Positions 15,097-24,857 are shown, counted from the first letter of the stretch. The stretch is 64,000 bases of DNA from Tanticharoenia sakaeratensis NBRC 103193 (GCF_000963885.1 NZ_BALE01000038.1:1-64000), one strand, 5' to 3'. The notes: generated from the letters alone by a model not told the origin. A program made the numbers and translations.

Positions 15097-17307
15097 TCAG
15101 CTCCGGCGCGTCATCCACAGCGGCGCCGTCTTTCCGACATCGCCGCGCTTACCGACCCAGTCCGCGAGGTCCGCGGCACTGCGCGTCTTCGTGCCTTCCT
15201 GCCAGACCAGCCCGGTCGCAAGATCGAACACCCGCGCCTCGCGCACGCCGGTACCAGCTTCCTTGTATTTCTGCAGGGCGACGCCCAGGCCCTTGACCAT
15301 CTCCGGCACCTGATCGGCCGGGAAGATCAGCAGGCGACGGTTGTCGCCCAGCATGAGAACATGGCTGCCCTCGCCCGGCACGCACGCCGCCGCGCGTTCG
15401 CCGTCGCGCAGGGTCAGCACCTGCTTGCCGGTGCGCTTTTCGGCCACCATGTCGCTATCCTTGACCATCAGGCCACGGCCTGCGGTCGAGACCAGAAGCC
15501 TCCGGCCGTCGCCCGCCGCGAACATCACGACCACCTGCTCGTCCTGCGGCAGGTCGACCAATGTCCGTACGGGCTGACCGAAACCGCGGCCGCGTGGCAG
15601 GTCCGCAACCCGGATGGTGAAGATGCGGCCGCCGCTTGCCAGAACGCAGATCCGGTCCGTGCTCTGGCATTCGATCTGGAGATAGGCGGCATCGCCTTCC
15701 TTGAACTTCTGGGCTGCCATATCCAGCCCGTGTCCACGCGCGGCCCGGATCCAGCCCTCCCGCGACAGCAGAACGGTCACGGGTTCGCGGTCGACCTCGA
15801 AGGCCTGCGTCAGATCCACGGGCGCGGGCGGATGCGCGATCTCTGTGCGCCGCGCACCAAGTGCCCCGCTGCCGAACGATTTCTCGACCTCGCCGATCTG
15901 CTTGGCGATCCGCTTCCAGCGCAGCGCATCGCTGCCGAGAAGACCCGCGATACCCGCCTTTTCTTTCTCGAGGGCCGCGTGCTCCTTGCGGATCTCCATC
16001 TCCTCGAGACGACGCAGCGACCTCAGGCGCATGTTCAGCACTGCTTCGGCCTGGATTTCGCTCAGGCTGAACGCGCGCATCAGTTCTCGCTTGGGCTCGT
16101 CCTCGTCGCGGACGATCCGGATGACCTCGTCGAGGTTGAGATAGACGGCGAGAAAACCGTCCAGAATTTCAAGACGTCGCTCCACCGCGGCCAGCCTATG
16201 CCGCTGGCTGCGAATCAGCACCTCGTGACGATGGTCGAGCCACGCCCGCAACACGGCACGCAGACCCAGAACCTGCGGCACGCGATCTCCAGTCAGCACG
16301 TTCATGTTGAGCGGAAAACGGCTCTCGAGCGATGTGGCCCGGAACAACGTCTCCATCAGGACTTCGGGCTCGACCCCGCGTGTCTTGGGCTCCAGCACAA
16401 GCCGGATATCGGTCGTGCTCTCGTCACGGACATCGCCCAGCAGCGGAAGCTTCTTCTGCTCCATCAGTTCGGCGATCTGCTCGATCAGTCGCGATTTCTG
16501 CACCTGATACGGGATCTCGGTCACGATCACGACCCAGGTTCCGAATCGGCCCTGCTCCACGGCCCAGCGGGCCCGCATGCGGAACGAGCCACGCCCGGTT
16601 TCGTAAGCGGAGAGAAGGCTTGCGTCGTCCTCGATCAGCACGCCGCCGGTGGGGAAATCCGGTCCCGGCATGAAGGCGATCAGATCGCGGGTTTCGGCCT
16701 GCGGATGCGCAATCAGATGCAGTGCCGCACGGCAGATTTCGCCTGCATTATGGGGCGGAATGCTGGTTGCCATACCGACCGCGATGCCGGCCGCGCCATT
16801 GGCGAGCAGATTCGGGAACGCGCCCGGAAGCACCACCGGCTCCGCGTCCTCGCCATCATAGGTCGGGCGGAAATCGACCGCATCCTCGGCGATGCCGTCA
16901 AGCAATGCCTGGGCGACGGCAGTCAGCCGGGCCTCGGTGTACCGCATGGCCGCCGCGCCATCGCCGTCGACCGAGCCGAAATTGCCCTGCCCTTCGACGA
17001 GCGGGAATCGAACGGCGAAATCCTGCGCCAGACGGACGAGCGCATCATAAACCGCGACATCGCCGTGGGGGTGGAACTTACCGATTACGTCACCCACGAC
17101 GCGTGCACACTTTTTAAACCCCGATGTGGGATCAAGGCGCAGCTGCTGCATGGCGTAGAGAAGCCGCCGATGCACGGGCTTGAGACCATCGCGCACATCC
17201 GGGAGGGACCGCGACATGATCGTTGACATCGCATACGCGAGATATCGCTCGCTCAACGCCTCGGCGAGCTTGGTATCTTCGATATGACCGGCCGGATCAG
17301 AACTCAT
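15097..17307 (-). CDS. parC: DNA topoisomerase IV subunit A
   Basis: ParC is the DNA-cleaving subunit that decatenates daughter chromosomes. The 736-aa length and the C-terminal domain, with only degenerate repeats, fit ParC rather than GyrA. The catalytic tyrosine is Y123 in AAMRYTEARL. The quinolone-determining loop reads HPHGDVAVYDALV: Val84 stands where E. coli ParC has Ser80 and Asp88 where it has Glu84. The start at 17307 leaves only 15 bases before the possible start of the divergent small lipoprotein gene. parE is not in the window. Confidence 0.95.
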   Translation of the reverse strand: MSSDPAGHIEDTKLAEALSERYLAYAMSTIMSRSLPDVRDGLKPVHRRLLYAMQQLRLDPTSGFKKCARVVGDVIGKFHPHGDVAVYDALVRLAQDFAVRFPLVEGQGNFGSVDGDGAAAMRYTEARLTAVAQALLDGIAEDAVDFRPTYDGEDAEPVVLPGAFPNLLANGAAGIAVGMATSIPPHNAGEICRAALHLIAHPQAETRDLIAFMPGPDFPTGGVLIEDDASLLSAYETGRGSFRMRARWAVEQGRFGTWVVIVTEIPYQVQKSRLIEQIAELMEQKKLPLLGDVRDESTTDIRLVLEPKTRGVEPEVLMETLFRATSLESRFPLNMNVLTGDRVPQVLGLRAVLRAWLDHRHEVLIRSQRHRLAAVERRLEILDGFLAVYLNLDEVIRIVRDEDEPKRELMRAFSLSEIQAEAVLNMRLRSLRRLEEMEIRKEHAALEKEKAGIAGLLGSDALRWKRIAKQIGEVEKSFGSGALGARRTEIAHPPAPVDLTQAFEVDREPVTVLLSREGWIRAARGHGLDMAAQKFKEGDAAYLQIECQSTDRICVLASGGRIFTIRVADLPRGRGFGQPVRTLVDLPQDEQVVVMFAAGDGRRLLVSTAGRGLMVKDSDMVAEKRTGKQVLTLRDGERAAACVPGEGSHVLMLGDNRRLLIFPADQVPEMVKGLGVALQKYKEAGTGVREARVFDLATGLVWQEGTKTRSAADLADWVGKRGDVGKTAPLWMTRRS

Positions 17308-17322
17308 CGACGCCCCTCATGC

Positions 17323-17790
17323 ATGGGGCCAGATAGACCGGCCCGACGCGGCACGTCCAGCCTCCCACGCAGGACCATCATCCCGATGTTCCTCGCGATG
17401 CTTGCGGCCTGTGCGCCATACGGCCAGATCCGCAAGTCGGAAGACGATCTGGCACTGGCCGGTTTCACCGCCCATTACGCCAATACGACCGCGCGCTGGC
17501 AGTTGATGAACCTGCTGCCGGCGAACCGTATGGCCTACCGGATGAACGGCACGAACGCGGTCCTGCTGTACGCTGACCCGCTGACCTGCGGCTGCGTGTA
17601 CATGGGAAACCGCATGGCCTATGCTGCCTGGGTCAGCGCGCATCACGGCACGCCGTTGCAGGAGCGGCAGATGACCGCCGAAATCAATCAGCATCCCGGC
17701 TGGGACTGGAGCGTTTGGTCGCCGGACGCCGATCCGCCGGAAGTCCGGGCACTGCATGGACTGCCCAGCCACGGCGTCGCCGGTTACTGA
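17323..17790 (+). CDS. small putative lipoprotein of unknown function
   Basis: I do not recognise a family. From the ATG at 17323 the product has a basic N-terminus (RPARR, LPRR), a short hydrophobic stretch and a lipobox-like LAAC at about residues 27-30, suggesting a lipid-anchored envelope protein. The mature part has conserved-looking aromatic and Met/Cys-rich features: NRMAYRMNG, LTCGCVYMGNRMAYAAW and a WDWSVW segment. An ATG at 17386 has a better-placed AGGA but would remove the basic n-region. The stop overlaps the convergent galK stop by 7 bases. Confidence 0.55.
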   Translation: MGPDRPARRGTSSLPRRTIIPMFLAMLAACAPYGQIRKSEDDLALAGFTAHYANTTARWQLMNLLPANRMAYRMNGTNAVLLYADPLTCGCVYMGNRMAYAAWVSAHHGTPLQERQMTAEINQHPGWDWSVWSPDADPPEVRALHGLPSHGVAGY

Positions 17791-18977
17791 ATGCGCGAGG
17801 CACCGGCCGACGGCTGGGAGACGAAGCATAACGCGGGCGTGCCATCAGGCGTCTGATAGCGCTGTGCGACCGCCTGCAGTGCGGCCTCGAGCGCCTCGCG
17901 ATCCAGTACCGCCACGATGCAGCCGCCGAAACCGCCACCCGTCATGCGCGCGCCGCCCCGCTCGCCGATCGCGTCCTGCACGATGGCCACCAGTTCGTCG
18001 ATTTTGGGCGTGGTGATGCCGAAATCGTCCCGCATGGATGCGTGCGATGCCTGAAGCAGCGCACGGATGGCGGGCAGGTCGCCGCCCGCCAGTGGTTCGA
18101 CGCTGTCCAGTACGCGCGCGTTTTCCGTGACGATATGGCGTGCCCTGCGCCAGGCGACAGGATCCGGCAGATCCGGCGCGGCATCCAGCCTCCCGAGGGA
18201 GAGGTCGCGCAGCGCGGGAACGCCGAAATGGGCGGCCGCCCGTTCGCACTCTTCACGCCGGTGGTTGTATTCGCTCTCGACCAGCCCGCGGGAAACGCCG
18301 GAATGCACGATCAGCACGGCAAGGTCCGGATGAAGGGCGACAGGCGTCGTCTCGAGCGAGCGGCAGTCGATCAGGAGCGCATGGCCCCGCTCCCCACAGG
18401 CGGAGATCATCTGGTCCATGATCCCGCATTTGACACCGACGAAATCGGTCTCCACCGCACGCGCCGCCTCGGCAACTCGCTTGGGCGCGAGATCGTCGAG
18501 GTGATCGAGTTCACGAAAGGCCGTGATGATCGCGACCAGAAGCGACGCCGAGGACGACAGCCCGGCGCCCTGCGGCACGTCACCCGCAATAGCCATGTCA
18601 CAGCCGGCGAGATGGCGGCCCTGCCTGCGCAGGATCTCGACCGCGCCTCGGACATAGTCCGACCAGTCCGCCGTCTCCGCATGGGACACCGGCACGTCCA
18701 CTGCAAACACATCCGTTTCGTTGCCCATATCCAGCGCAAGCACATGAACGTGCCCGTCGCTGCGCGGACTGAGTGCCACGACGTTGCGAAACTCGATGGC
18801 GCACGGCAGGACGAAGCCATCGTTATAGTCGGTATGCTCGCCGATGAGGTTGACCCGGCCCGGCGCCTGCACGACGACGGACGGAGGCAAACCGAAATGG
18901 GCCTCGAACCCCTCTTTCGCCCGCGTGACCGGGTCGGTTGCCTCGACCATGACGATGTTATCGGACGACGGCGTCAT
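17784..18977 (-). CDS. galK: galactokinase
   Basis: GalK phosphorylates galactose at C1 in the Leloir pathway. The 397-aa protein shows all GHMP-kinase signatures: the galactokinase motif GRVNLIGEHTDYN at residues 40-52, the ATP loop GLSSSAS at 139-145, and the C-terminal MTGGGFGGC motif. It is the last gene of the galE-galT-galK run, 12 bases after galT, with GAGG upstream of the ATG. The three genes together convert galactose to glucose-1-phosphate and also supply UDP-galactose for surface polysaccharides. Confidence 0.96.
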   Translation of the reverse strand: MTPSSDNIVMVEATDPVTRAKEGFEAHFGLPPSVVVQAPGRVNLIGEHTDYNDGFVLPCAIEFRNVVALSPRSDGHVHVLALDMGNETDVFAVDVPVSHAETADWSDYVRGAVEILRRQGRHLAGCDMAIAGDVPQGAGLSSSASLLVAIITAFRELDHLDDLAPKRVAEAARAVETDFVGVKCGIMDQMISACGERGHALLIDCRSLETTPVALHPDLAVLIVHSGVSRGLVESEYNHRREECERAAAHFGVPALRDLSLGRLDAAPDLPDPVAWRRARHIVTENARVLDSVEPLAGGDLPAIRALLQASHASMRDDFGITTPKIDELVAIVQDAIGERGGARMTGGGFGGCIVAVLDREALEAALQAVAQRYQTPDGTPALCFVSQPSAGASRIQ

Positions 18978-18989
18978 GACAGGTTATCC

Positions 18990-20012
18990 TCAGGAAACGA
19001 CGGCGCGCAGTCGTGTAGCCGCCTGCTCGGGCGTCAGATCGCGTTGCGATTCGGCCAGCATCTCGTAGCCGACCATGAATTTCCGGACCGTCGCTGATCT
19101 GAGCAGCGGCGGGTAGAAATGCGCATGAAGTTGCCACGGCATGGGATCACGGTTGTCGAACGGCGCCCCGTGCCAGCCCATGGAATACGGAAATGACGTC
19201 TCGAACAGCGCGTCGTAGGCGCTCGTCAGCCGCTTGAGGCAGATAGCCAGATCCCCCCGTGCATCCTGGTCGAGATCGGGCATCCGCTGCACCGCAAACC
19301 GCGGCAAGACGAGCGTCTCGAATGGCCAGACTGCCCAGAACGGCACGATGGCCAGCCAGTGCTCCGTTTCGACCACGATGCGCTCGCACGATGTCCGTTC
19401 GCGTTCGACCAGATCCAGCAGCATGGGGCTTCCGTGCCGCGCGTGGTAAGCGCGCTGGGCAATATCCTCGGCTAGCGGATCGTTCGGAATGAAGTCTGTC
19501 GCCCACACCTGTCCATGGGGATGCGGGTTGGAGCATCCCATCATCGCGCCCTTGTTCTCGAAGACCTGCACCCAGACATAGTCCTGCCCGAGTTCGGCGC
19601 TCTGCTCCGCCCATGCGTCGATCACGCCTTCGAGCCCCGACAGGGGAAGTTCCGGCAGCGTCAGGCTATGATCGGGCGAGAAGCAGATGACCCGGCTGAC
19701 GCCCCGCGCAGCCTCCAGCCGGAACAGCGGATCATCCGTTTCAGGGGCAGGCGGCGTATCCGGCATGACCGCCGCGAAGTCGTTCGTGAAAACAAACGTG
19801 CCTTCATAGGGCGGATTGACCACGCCGTTGATCCGGGTGTTGCCCGGGCACAGATAGCATGTCGGGTCATGACGGACCTGACTGCGTACAGGTCCGGCCT
19901 CATTCGCGCCCTGCCAGGGCCGTTTTGCCCGGTGCGGCGACACGAGCACCCATTGTCCGGTCAGCGGGTTGAACCGGCGATGCGGGTAGTCGCTGACGTC
20001 GAATGGGTTCAT
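18990..20012 (-). CDS. galT: galactose-1-phosphate uridylyltransferase
   Basis: GalT exchanges UMP between UDP-glucose and galactose-1-phosphate. The 340-aa product has the active-site HPH triad at residues 164-166 in [10 protein letters not shown] and a zinc-type Cys pair at 52 and 55 (CYLC). The start at 20012 ([17 protein letters not shown]) matches the family N-terminus and sits 11 bases after the galE stop; the open frame upstream has no family similarity. It lies between galE and galK in the operon. Confidence 0.95.
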   Translation of the reverse strand: MNPFDVSDYPHRRFNPLTGQWVLVSPHRAKRPWQGANEAGPVRSQVRHDPTCYLCPGNTRINGVVNPPYEGTFVFTNDFAAVMPDTPPAPETDDPLFRLEAARGVSRVICFSPDHSLTLPELPLSGLEGVIDAWAEQSAELGQDYVWVQVFENKGAMMGCSNPHPHGQVWATDFIPNDPLAEDIAQRAYHARHGSPMLLDLVERERTSCERIVVETEHWLAIVPFWAVWPFETLVLPRFAVQRMPDLDQDARGDLAICLKRLTSAYDALFETSFPYSMGWHGAPFDNRDPMPWQLHAHFYPPLLRSATVRKFMVGYEMLAESQRDLTPEQAATRLRAVVS

Positions 20013-20023
20013 CCCGACTGCTT

Positions 20024-21013
20024 TCAGGCCGGCTCGCCGTAGCCATGGGGATGGGCCTCGCGCCACCGCAGCGCCGTCTCTACGATGTCATCGAGCTGCT
20101 GATAGCGCGGCATCCATCCGGTCTCGGCCCGGACGCCGGCCGAATCCGCCACGAGGACGGCCGGGTCACCGGGGCGCCGTTCGGCCCATTCCCATGGCAC
20201 ACGTCGGCCGCTGACCCGCTCGACGCTCTGGATCACCTCCATGTTGGTGAAGCCCAGGCCATTGCCGAGATTGTAGGTGACCGAGCGGCTGTCGAGTTCT
20301 CCGATCGCACGGATATGCGCGTCCGCGAGATCCATCACATGGATATAATCGCGAACACAGGTCCCATCGCGCGTCGGATAATCCGAACCGAACAGCTTCA
20401 GTCCTGGACGCCGTCCCAATGCCGCATCGATGGTCAATGGAATGAGGTGCGTCTCGGGCCGGTGATCTTCTCCCAGACGGCCTTTCGGGTCGGCGCCCGC
20501 AGCATTGAAATAACGCAGACATGCACTCTGCAATCCGAAGATCCGATCGGCCCAGACCAGCGTGCGTTCGATCAGATATTTGCTTTCGCCATAGGGCGAG
20601 CCGGGGTCGATCGGATCGCCGGACGCAATCGGATCCGGCCGGTCACCGCCGAACAGCGCCGCCGTGGAGGAAAAGACGAGCTTCGTGACCTTATGCTTCG
20701 TGCAGGCTTCGATCAGGTTCAACGCCGTCATCGTGTTCCGACGCAGATACAGGAACGGCTCCCGCATGCTGACGCCCACCAGCGACAGGGCCGCGAAATG
20801 CAGCACCGCGTCCCAGCGCTCCGCGCCGACCGCCGCGTCGGTTGCGGCGGCATCGGCCAGATCGACATGGACGAAGCGCGCACCCTGCGGCACGGCGGCG
20901 CGGTGACCCGTGCTCAGGTCATCCAGAACCACGACTTCATGGCCACCATCCAGGAGAGCTTGAGCCACGTGGCTCCCCACGAAGCCCGCCCCACCCGTCA
21001 CCAGGCATTTCAT
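20024..21013 (-). CDS. galE: UDP-glucose 4-epimerase
   Basis: GalE interconverts UDP-glucose and UDP-galactose. The 329-aa extended short-chain dehydrogenase has the NAD-binding GGAGFVG at residues 7-13, catalytic Ser116 (FSSTA), and the Tyr141/Lys145 pair in YGESK. The start at 21013 follows AAGGA in the leader and begins exactly at the Rossmann strand; about 19 more upstream codons are open but unlikely. It heads the gal operon. A hairpin at 21034-21050 lies in its leader. Confidence 0.95.
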   Translation of the reverse strand: MKCLVTGGAGFVGSHVAQALLDGGHEVVVLDDLSTGHRAAVPQGARFVHVDLADAAATDAAVGAERWDAVLHFAALSLVGVSMREPFLYLRRNTMTALNLIEACTKHKVTKLVFSSTAALFGGDRPDPIASGDPIDPGSPYGESKYLIERTLVWADRIFGLQSACLRYFNAAGADPKGRLGEDHRPETHLIPLTIDAALGRRPGLKLFGSDYPTRDGTCVRDYIHVMDLADAHIRAIGELDSRSVTYNLGNGLGFTNMEVIQSVERVSGRRVPWEWAERRPGDPAVLVADSAGVRAETGWMPRYQQLDDIVETALRWREAHPHGYGEPA

Positions 21014-21033
21014 ATCTCGTCGTCCTTGGCCGA

Positions 21034-21050
21034 CGTGGCGCACGGCCACG
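21034..21050 (-). promoter_or_regulatory. hairpin in galE leader
   Basis: CGTGGC-GCACG-GCCACG forms a 6-bp stem about 20 bases upstream of the galE start and downstream of the galE promoter region. It could be a leader structure. No T-tract follows, so a terminator is unlikely. Confidence 0.25.
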
Positions 21051-21127
21051 CCTTTCCTCTTTTCACACATCAGGGCCGGTCGACGCGCGTCACATGTCCG
21101 TGCCTTGCCGCCCGCAAACCCCTGTCT

Positions 21128-22171
21128 TCAATGCCCTAACAAGGTACGGGCATAAAGCGCCTTGAGGCGTTCGGAGTCGACATCGATGCACGCCGCCTGA
21201 TCAGGCCGGCCATCCCAGCCATTTGCGGGAAAGCGTCGTCCCGCAGGCTTCAGGATCGATTCTCCGGCAGCGATCCCTTCGGTCACGACCCGAATAGCGC
21301 CACGCCGAACGCTGAACAGGCTGGGGTCCAGGAAAAAGGCCACGGCCGAGGAGTCGTTTACGTAGATCGCATCCAGCCCGAGCCGCCGGTGATGGAAATC
21401 CATGTAGAACCGCGTGACGTCCCAGATGAACTTCGACGCGGGGCCGCCCCGGTCACGAAGCCTGGCCAGCCACGCATCGTTCATCATCGTCCTCGTCGTG
21501 ACGTCGAGCCCCACGACCGTGACCGGCCACGCTGCACCAACTACCTCGTCCGCTGCACGGGGGTCACCGGCGAAGTTGGCCTCCGCGGCCGGAGTGACAT
21601 TGCCCAGCACACCATTCGTGCCGAAAGCGCCCCCCATGATGATCACCTGCTTCGCGAATGACGCGATCGCAGGATCTTCGCGCAGTGCGAGGGCGAGATT
21701 GGTCATCCGGCCGATGGCGATCAGCGTGATCTCGCCAGGCGATGCCCGCAGCATGTCGATGATGAACCGGTGCGCCGGTCGCGGATCGAGTGCCCGGTTC
21801 AGGCGCGCAGGCTCGGGCACATTTCCAAGCGCGTTGCGGCCATGGACATAGACCGGCGCCTCACCCACCACGCCGTCGAGCGACGGCCCCTGCCCTTGTG
21901 CGACCGGCACGGTAATGCCGAACGTTTCCGCGAGATATCGGGCATTGTGCGTTGTCGTGGCGATCAGGCCGTTGCCGGATGCCGTCGTGATGCCGACCAG
22001 TTCGACATCTGGTGCGAAATGCAGGAAAAGCAGCGCCATCGCGTCGTCGACACCCGGATCGGTGTCGAGAATGACTTTTCGTCTTCTGGAAGAAGGCGCC
22101 GCATGCGCGGAGGATGCCGCGAAGGCATAAAATCCAAGCTGGCCGAATGTGCGACGGTTCAGGATATGCAT
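21128..22171 (-). CDS. Tat-exported inosine/uridine-preferring nucleoside hydrolase
   Basis: Nucleoside hydrolases split nucleosides to base and ribose. The Ca-binding motif DTDPGVDD is at residues 36-43. The N-terminus NRRTFGQLGFYAFAASSAHA is a twin-arginine-type signal, implying periplasmic nucleoside scavenging. In the C-terminal active-site strand the usual His-Asp pair reads Asn-Asp (VNDSSAVAFFLDP), so the catalytic histidine of purine-type enzymes is replaced. The start at 22171 places the twin arginines at residues 7-8; an upstream ATG at 22204 adds eleven residues. The gene follows recO on the same strand. Confidence 0.85.
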   Translation of the reverse strand: MHILNRRTFGQLGFYAFAASSAHAAPSSRRRKVILDTDPGVDDAMALLFLHFAPDVELVGITTASGNGLIATTTHNARYLAETFGITVPVAQGQGPSLDGVVGEAPVYVHGRNALGNVPEPARLNRALDPRPAHRFIIDMLRASPGEITLIAIGRMTNLALALREDPAIASFAKQVIIMGGAFGTNGVLGNVTPAAEANFAGDPRAADEVVGAAWPVTVVGLDVTTRTMMNDAWLARLRDRGGPASKFIWDVTRFYMDFHHRRLGLDAIYVNDSSAVAFFLDPSLFSVRRGAIRVVTEGIAAGESILKPAGRRFPANGWDGRPDQAACIDVDSERLKALYARTLLGH

Positions 22172-22213
22172 CGTCTCATCAACGCGCGTTTTCGAGCCAT
22201 GCACAAGCAGAGC

Positions 22214-22951
22214 TCAGGCCGAGATCATGGCGCCTATCCGCTCGCGCAGGCGCAGCCGGGCCGCAGGCAGGCCGACATGACGTTGGCCAAGGGCCTCGCG
22301 TGAAAGAAAATGGGCCGTAAGATCAAGACCATCGCGCCAGTCCTCGGGACCCGACGGCGCGTCCGGATCGCGCAGGAACGCGGGTAGCCGCAGCAGACGA
22401 TCGCGCCAGACACCCGCCGCATCCTCGCTGACGGCACGCCCGGTCTTGGGCGATACAAAGCGTAGATCAGAAGTGCTTCCCGTCACGGCACATGCGCCGA
22501 GATCGAGCCCGAAGCCAATCTCGCCGAGCAGCGCCAGTTCCCAGGCCACGAGCAGCGCCATTGGGGGATCGTCGGCGCGAGCAGCGATCAGGGCCACGAG
22601 GCGAACTGTATCGAGGAACAGCGCGGGATACGCCTCGCGCTCCGGGAGCGTCGCATCAGCCACCGCGAGCACCGAGCTTAACATCGCAAGCGACAGCGGC
22701 GCATCCAGGATCGTGACGGCCGCGGGATGGACCAGCTCGCCGGTGACCTGACCGAGCTGATCGGCCAGACGTGCGCGCCAATGCACGAGCGCCAGATTGC
22801 CGGGTTGCCACAAGGACGCCTGGCGCCGGGAGGCCCCACCGCGGGCTAGCCCGGCACATCGTCCATGCTCTTCCGTGAAGAGATGGACGATCGCACTGCC
22901 CTCACCGAAGGGCCGCGCCGAAAGCACCAGAGCCGCGGCTTCCCATTCCAT
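22214..22951 (-). CDS. recO: DNA repair protein RecO
   Basis: RecO helps RecR load RecA on SSB-coated DNA in the RecFOR pathway. The 245-aa protein has the N-terminal OB-fold typical of RecO (WEAAALVLSARPFGEGSAIVHLFTEEHG, with GEGSAIV at about 16-22) and the helical C-terminal domain. There is no obvious four-cysteine zinc site, as in the E. coli protein. It follows tsf by 38 bases and precedes the nucleoside hydrolase gene on the same strand. Confidence 0.93.
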   Translation of the reverse strand: MEWEAAALVLSARPFGEGSAIVHLFTEEHGRCAGLARGGASRRQASLWQPGNLALVHWRARLADQLGQVTGELVHPAAVTILDAPLSLAMLSSVLAVADATLPEREAYPALFLDTVRLVALIAARADDPPMALLVAWELALLGEIGFGLDLGACAVTGSTSDLRFVSPKTGRAVSEDAAGVWRDRLLRLPAFLRDPDAPSGPEDWRDGLDLTAHFLSREALGQRHVGLPAARLRLRERIGAMISA

Positions 22952-22989
22952 GGAAGCTCAGGCTCCGGCTGCCATCAGGCCAGCAGCGT

Positions 22990-23895
22990 TCAGCCGCCGG
23001 CTGCCTTTGCGACTTCAGCGGCGAAGTCGTTCTCTTCCTTCTCGATGCCTTCACCGAGGTGGAAGCGCTCGAACGCGATCAGTTCGGCACCCGCCTTCTT
23101 GACGACGGCGGCAACGCGGCTCTCGCCGTCATGCACCCAGATCTGCTCCAGCAGCACCACTTCCTCGTAGTACTTGCGGATACGGCCATCGACCATCTTC
23201 TCGATGATCGCTTCCGGCTTGCCGGATGCACGGGCCTGCTCGACCAACACCGCGCGCTCACGCTCGAGAGCGCTGGAATCAACGCCCTTGATGTCGAGTG
23301 CGGTCGGGCGGGTTGCTGCAACGTGCATGCCGATCTGACGGCCCAGCGTCTCAAGCGCATCGCTCTCGCTCGGCGCCTCGATAGCCGCCAGCACGCCGAT
23401 CTTGCCGATGCCCGGACGCAGCGCGCCATGAACATAGGACGCGACCACGCCCGACGGCACGCTCAGCACCTTCGCACGACGGAGCGACATGTTCTCGCCG
23501 ATCGTCGCAATGAGGTGGGTCAGCTCGTCGGCGACCGTGCGACCGCTGGCGAGAGTGGCACCCTTCAGCGTCTCCAGGTCGTCGCCGACCTTCAGGGCCG
23601 CTTCCGCAACGGCGGCCACGAAATCCTGGAAGGCCTCGTTGCGGCCGACGAAATCGGTCTCGGCATTGATCTCGACCATCGCGGCCATCTTCGGGGCCGA
23701 TGCAACGCCCACCAGACCTTCGGCCGTCACGCGACCGGACTTCTTGGCTGCCTGCGACAGCCCCTTCTTGCGCAGCCAGTCGACCGCCGCTTCCATGTCG
23801 CCGGACGCTTCCGTCAGCGCCTTCTTGCAGTCCATCATGCCGGCGCCGGTCTTCTCGCGCAGCTCGCGCACCAGGCCTGCGGTGATTTCCGCCAT
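22990..23895 (-). CDS. tsf: translation elongation factor Ts
   Basis: EF-Ts exchanges GDP for GTP on EF-Tu. The 301-aa product has the UBA-like N-terminal domain ([19 protein letters not shown]), the TDFVGRN motif that contacts EF-Tu and the paired core domains. The start at 23895 has GAGGAG at ideal spacing; the 23 extra open codons upstream are not coding. It follows rpsB in the conserved rpsB-tsf order, with a terminator-like hairpin between them that may set a lower tsf level by partial read-through. Confidence 0.97.
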   Translation of the reverse strand: MAEITAGLVRELREKTGAGMMDCKKALTEASGDMEAAVDWLRKKGLSQAAKKSGRVTAEGLVGVASAPKMAAMVEINAETDFVGRNEAFQDFVAAVAEAALKVGDDLETLKGATLASGRTVADELTHLIATIGENMSLRRAKVLSVPSGVVASYVHGALRPGIGKIGVLAAIEAPSESDALETLGRQIGMHVAATRPTALDIKGVDSSALERERAVLVEQARASGKPEAIIEKMVDGRIRKYYEEVVLLEQIWVHDGESRVAAVVKKAGAELIAFERFHLGEGIEKEENDFAAEVAKAAGG

Positions 23896-23962
23896 GTTTC
23901 GCTCCTCAAAACAGCCAAACGGCGCGCTGCGGTCCGGTACTCGGATCGCGGGCGCGCCCGTC

Positions 23963-23999
23963 AAAAACAGTTGCCCGATGCCCTGTCGGCATCGAGCAA
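23963..23999 (-). terminator. rpsB-tsf intergenic terminator/attenuator
   Basis: On the minus strand, TTGC-T-CGATGCC pairs with GGCATCG-G-GCAA around a 5-base loop (stem within 23971-23999), and a run of five Ts follows after a CTG. This resembles a rho-independent terminator between rpsB and tsf. Because tsf has no other obvious promoter, partial read-through is likely. Confidence 0.6.
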
Positions 24000-24008
24000 C
24001 ATCATCAT

Positions 24009-24788
24009 TCAGTTGGCAGCCGCCGGCTCTTCGGCCGGAACTTCGGCCACGGCCTCGGGCAGCTCTTCGGCCGCACCGAAATCCTCGCCGGATGCGCCGA
24101 GCTCAGCCGAGATGCCATCGAGCACGGCCTGCGAAACGAGGTCGCAGTACATCGTGATCGCGCGGATCGCATCGTCGTTGCCCGGGATCGGGAACGTGAC
24201 GCCACGCGGATCGGAGTTGCTGTCGAGCACCGCGATCACCGGAATGCCGAGCTTGTTGGCCTCTTCGACCGCCAGCTTTTCCTTGTTGGTGTCGATGATG
24301 AACAGGATGTCGGGCAGACCGCCCATTTCCTTGATACCACCGAGCGACCGCTCGAGCTTGTCCTTGTCGCGCGTGATGTCCAGGATCTCTTTCTTGGTGA
24401 GACCCTGCGTATCGCCGGCGAGCATGTCGTCGATCTGGCGCAGACGCTTGATCGAACCCGTGATCGTCTTCCAGTTGGTCAGCATGCCGCCGAGCCAGCG
24501 ATGGTTGACGTAATACTGGCCGCAACGCGTCGCCGCCTCGGCAACATGCTCAGCCGCAGCCCGCTTGGTGCCGACGAACAGCACGCGACCGCCACCAGCA
24601 ACGGTGTCGCGGACGGCCTTCAGGGCACGATCCAGCATCGGCACGGTCTGCTGCAGGTCGATGATATGGACCTGGTTGCGGACGCCGAACAGATACGGCG
24701 CCATCGCCGGGTTCCAGCGACGCGTGTGGTGACCGAAATGCACGCCGGCTTCGAGCAGCTGGCGCATTGTGAAATCAGGCATCGCCAT
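24009..24788 (-). CDS. rpsB: 30S ribosomal protein S2
   Basis: S2 is a late-binding protein of the small ribosomal subunit. The 259-aa product has the signature [20 protein letters not shown] at the N-terminus and the [12 protein letters not shown] segment near 200, plus an acidic C-terminal extension ([15 protein letters not shown]) common in alphaproteobacteria. The start at 24788 follows AAGGAA; an ATG two codons later is also possible. A structured leader lies just upstream. rpsB and tsf form one unit. Confidence 0.97.
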   Translation of the reverse strand: MAMPDFTMRQLLEAGVHFGHHTRRWNPAMAPYLFGVRNQVHIIDLQQTVPMLDRALKAVRDTVAGGGRVLFVGTKRAAAEHVAEAATRCGQYYVNHRWLGGMLTNWKTITGSIKRLRQIDDMLAGDTQGLTKKEILDITRDKDKLERSLGGIKEMGGLPDILFIIDTNKEKLAVEEANKLGIPVIAVLDSNSDPRGVTFPIPGNDDAIRAITMYCDLVSQAVLDGISAELGASGEDFGAAEELPEAVAEVPAEEPAAAN

Positions 24789-24803
24789 GATTCGAATTCC
24801 TTC

Positions 24804-24857
24804 GTTTGGTTGAACCTCCATGCAGCGAAGCATCCGGCTTCAGGCCGGACACCAAAC
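24804..24857 (-). promoter_or_regulatory. structured rpsB leader, possible S2 autoregulatory element
   Basis: Two nested inverted repeats lie upstream of rpsB. The outer pair is GTTTGGT (24804-24810) with ACCAAAC (24851-24857). The inner pair is ATCCGGC (24832-24838) with GCCGGAC (24844-24850), which closes through one G-T wobble. The outer helix abuts the Shine-Dalgarno sequence (24797-24803). S2 autoregulation through the rpsB leader is known in other proteobacteria; its presence here is inference. Confidence 0.45.

Noticed and set aside
15361-17226. Long open frame (about 620 codons) on the plus strand opposite parC
   Set aside because: It is antisense to a complete, well-conserved parC; its Arg/His-rich composition is typical of shadow frames in GC-rich DNA and it has no recognisable domain.
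17284-17322. Longer N-terminus for the small lipoprotein from 17284
   Set aside because: It would overlap the divergent parC start and adds no signal-peptide feature.
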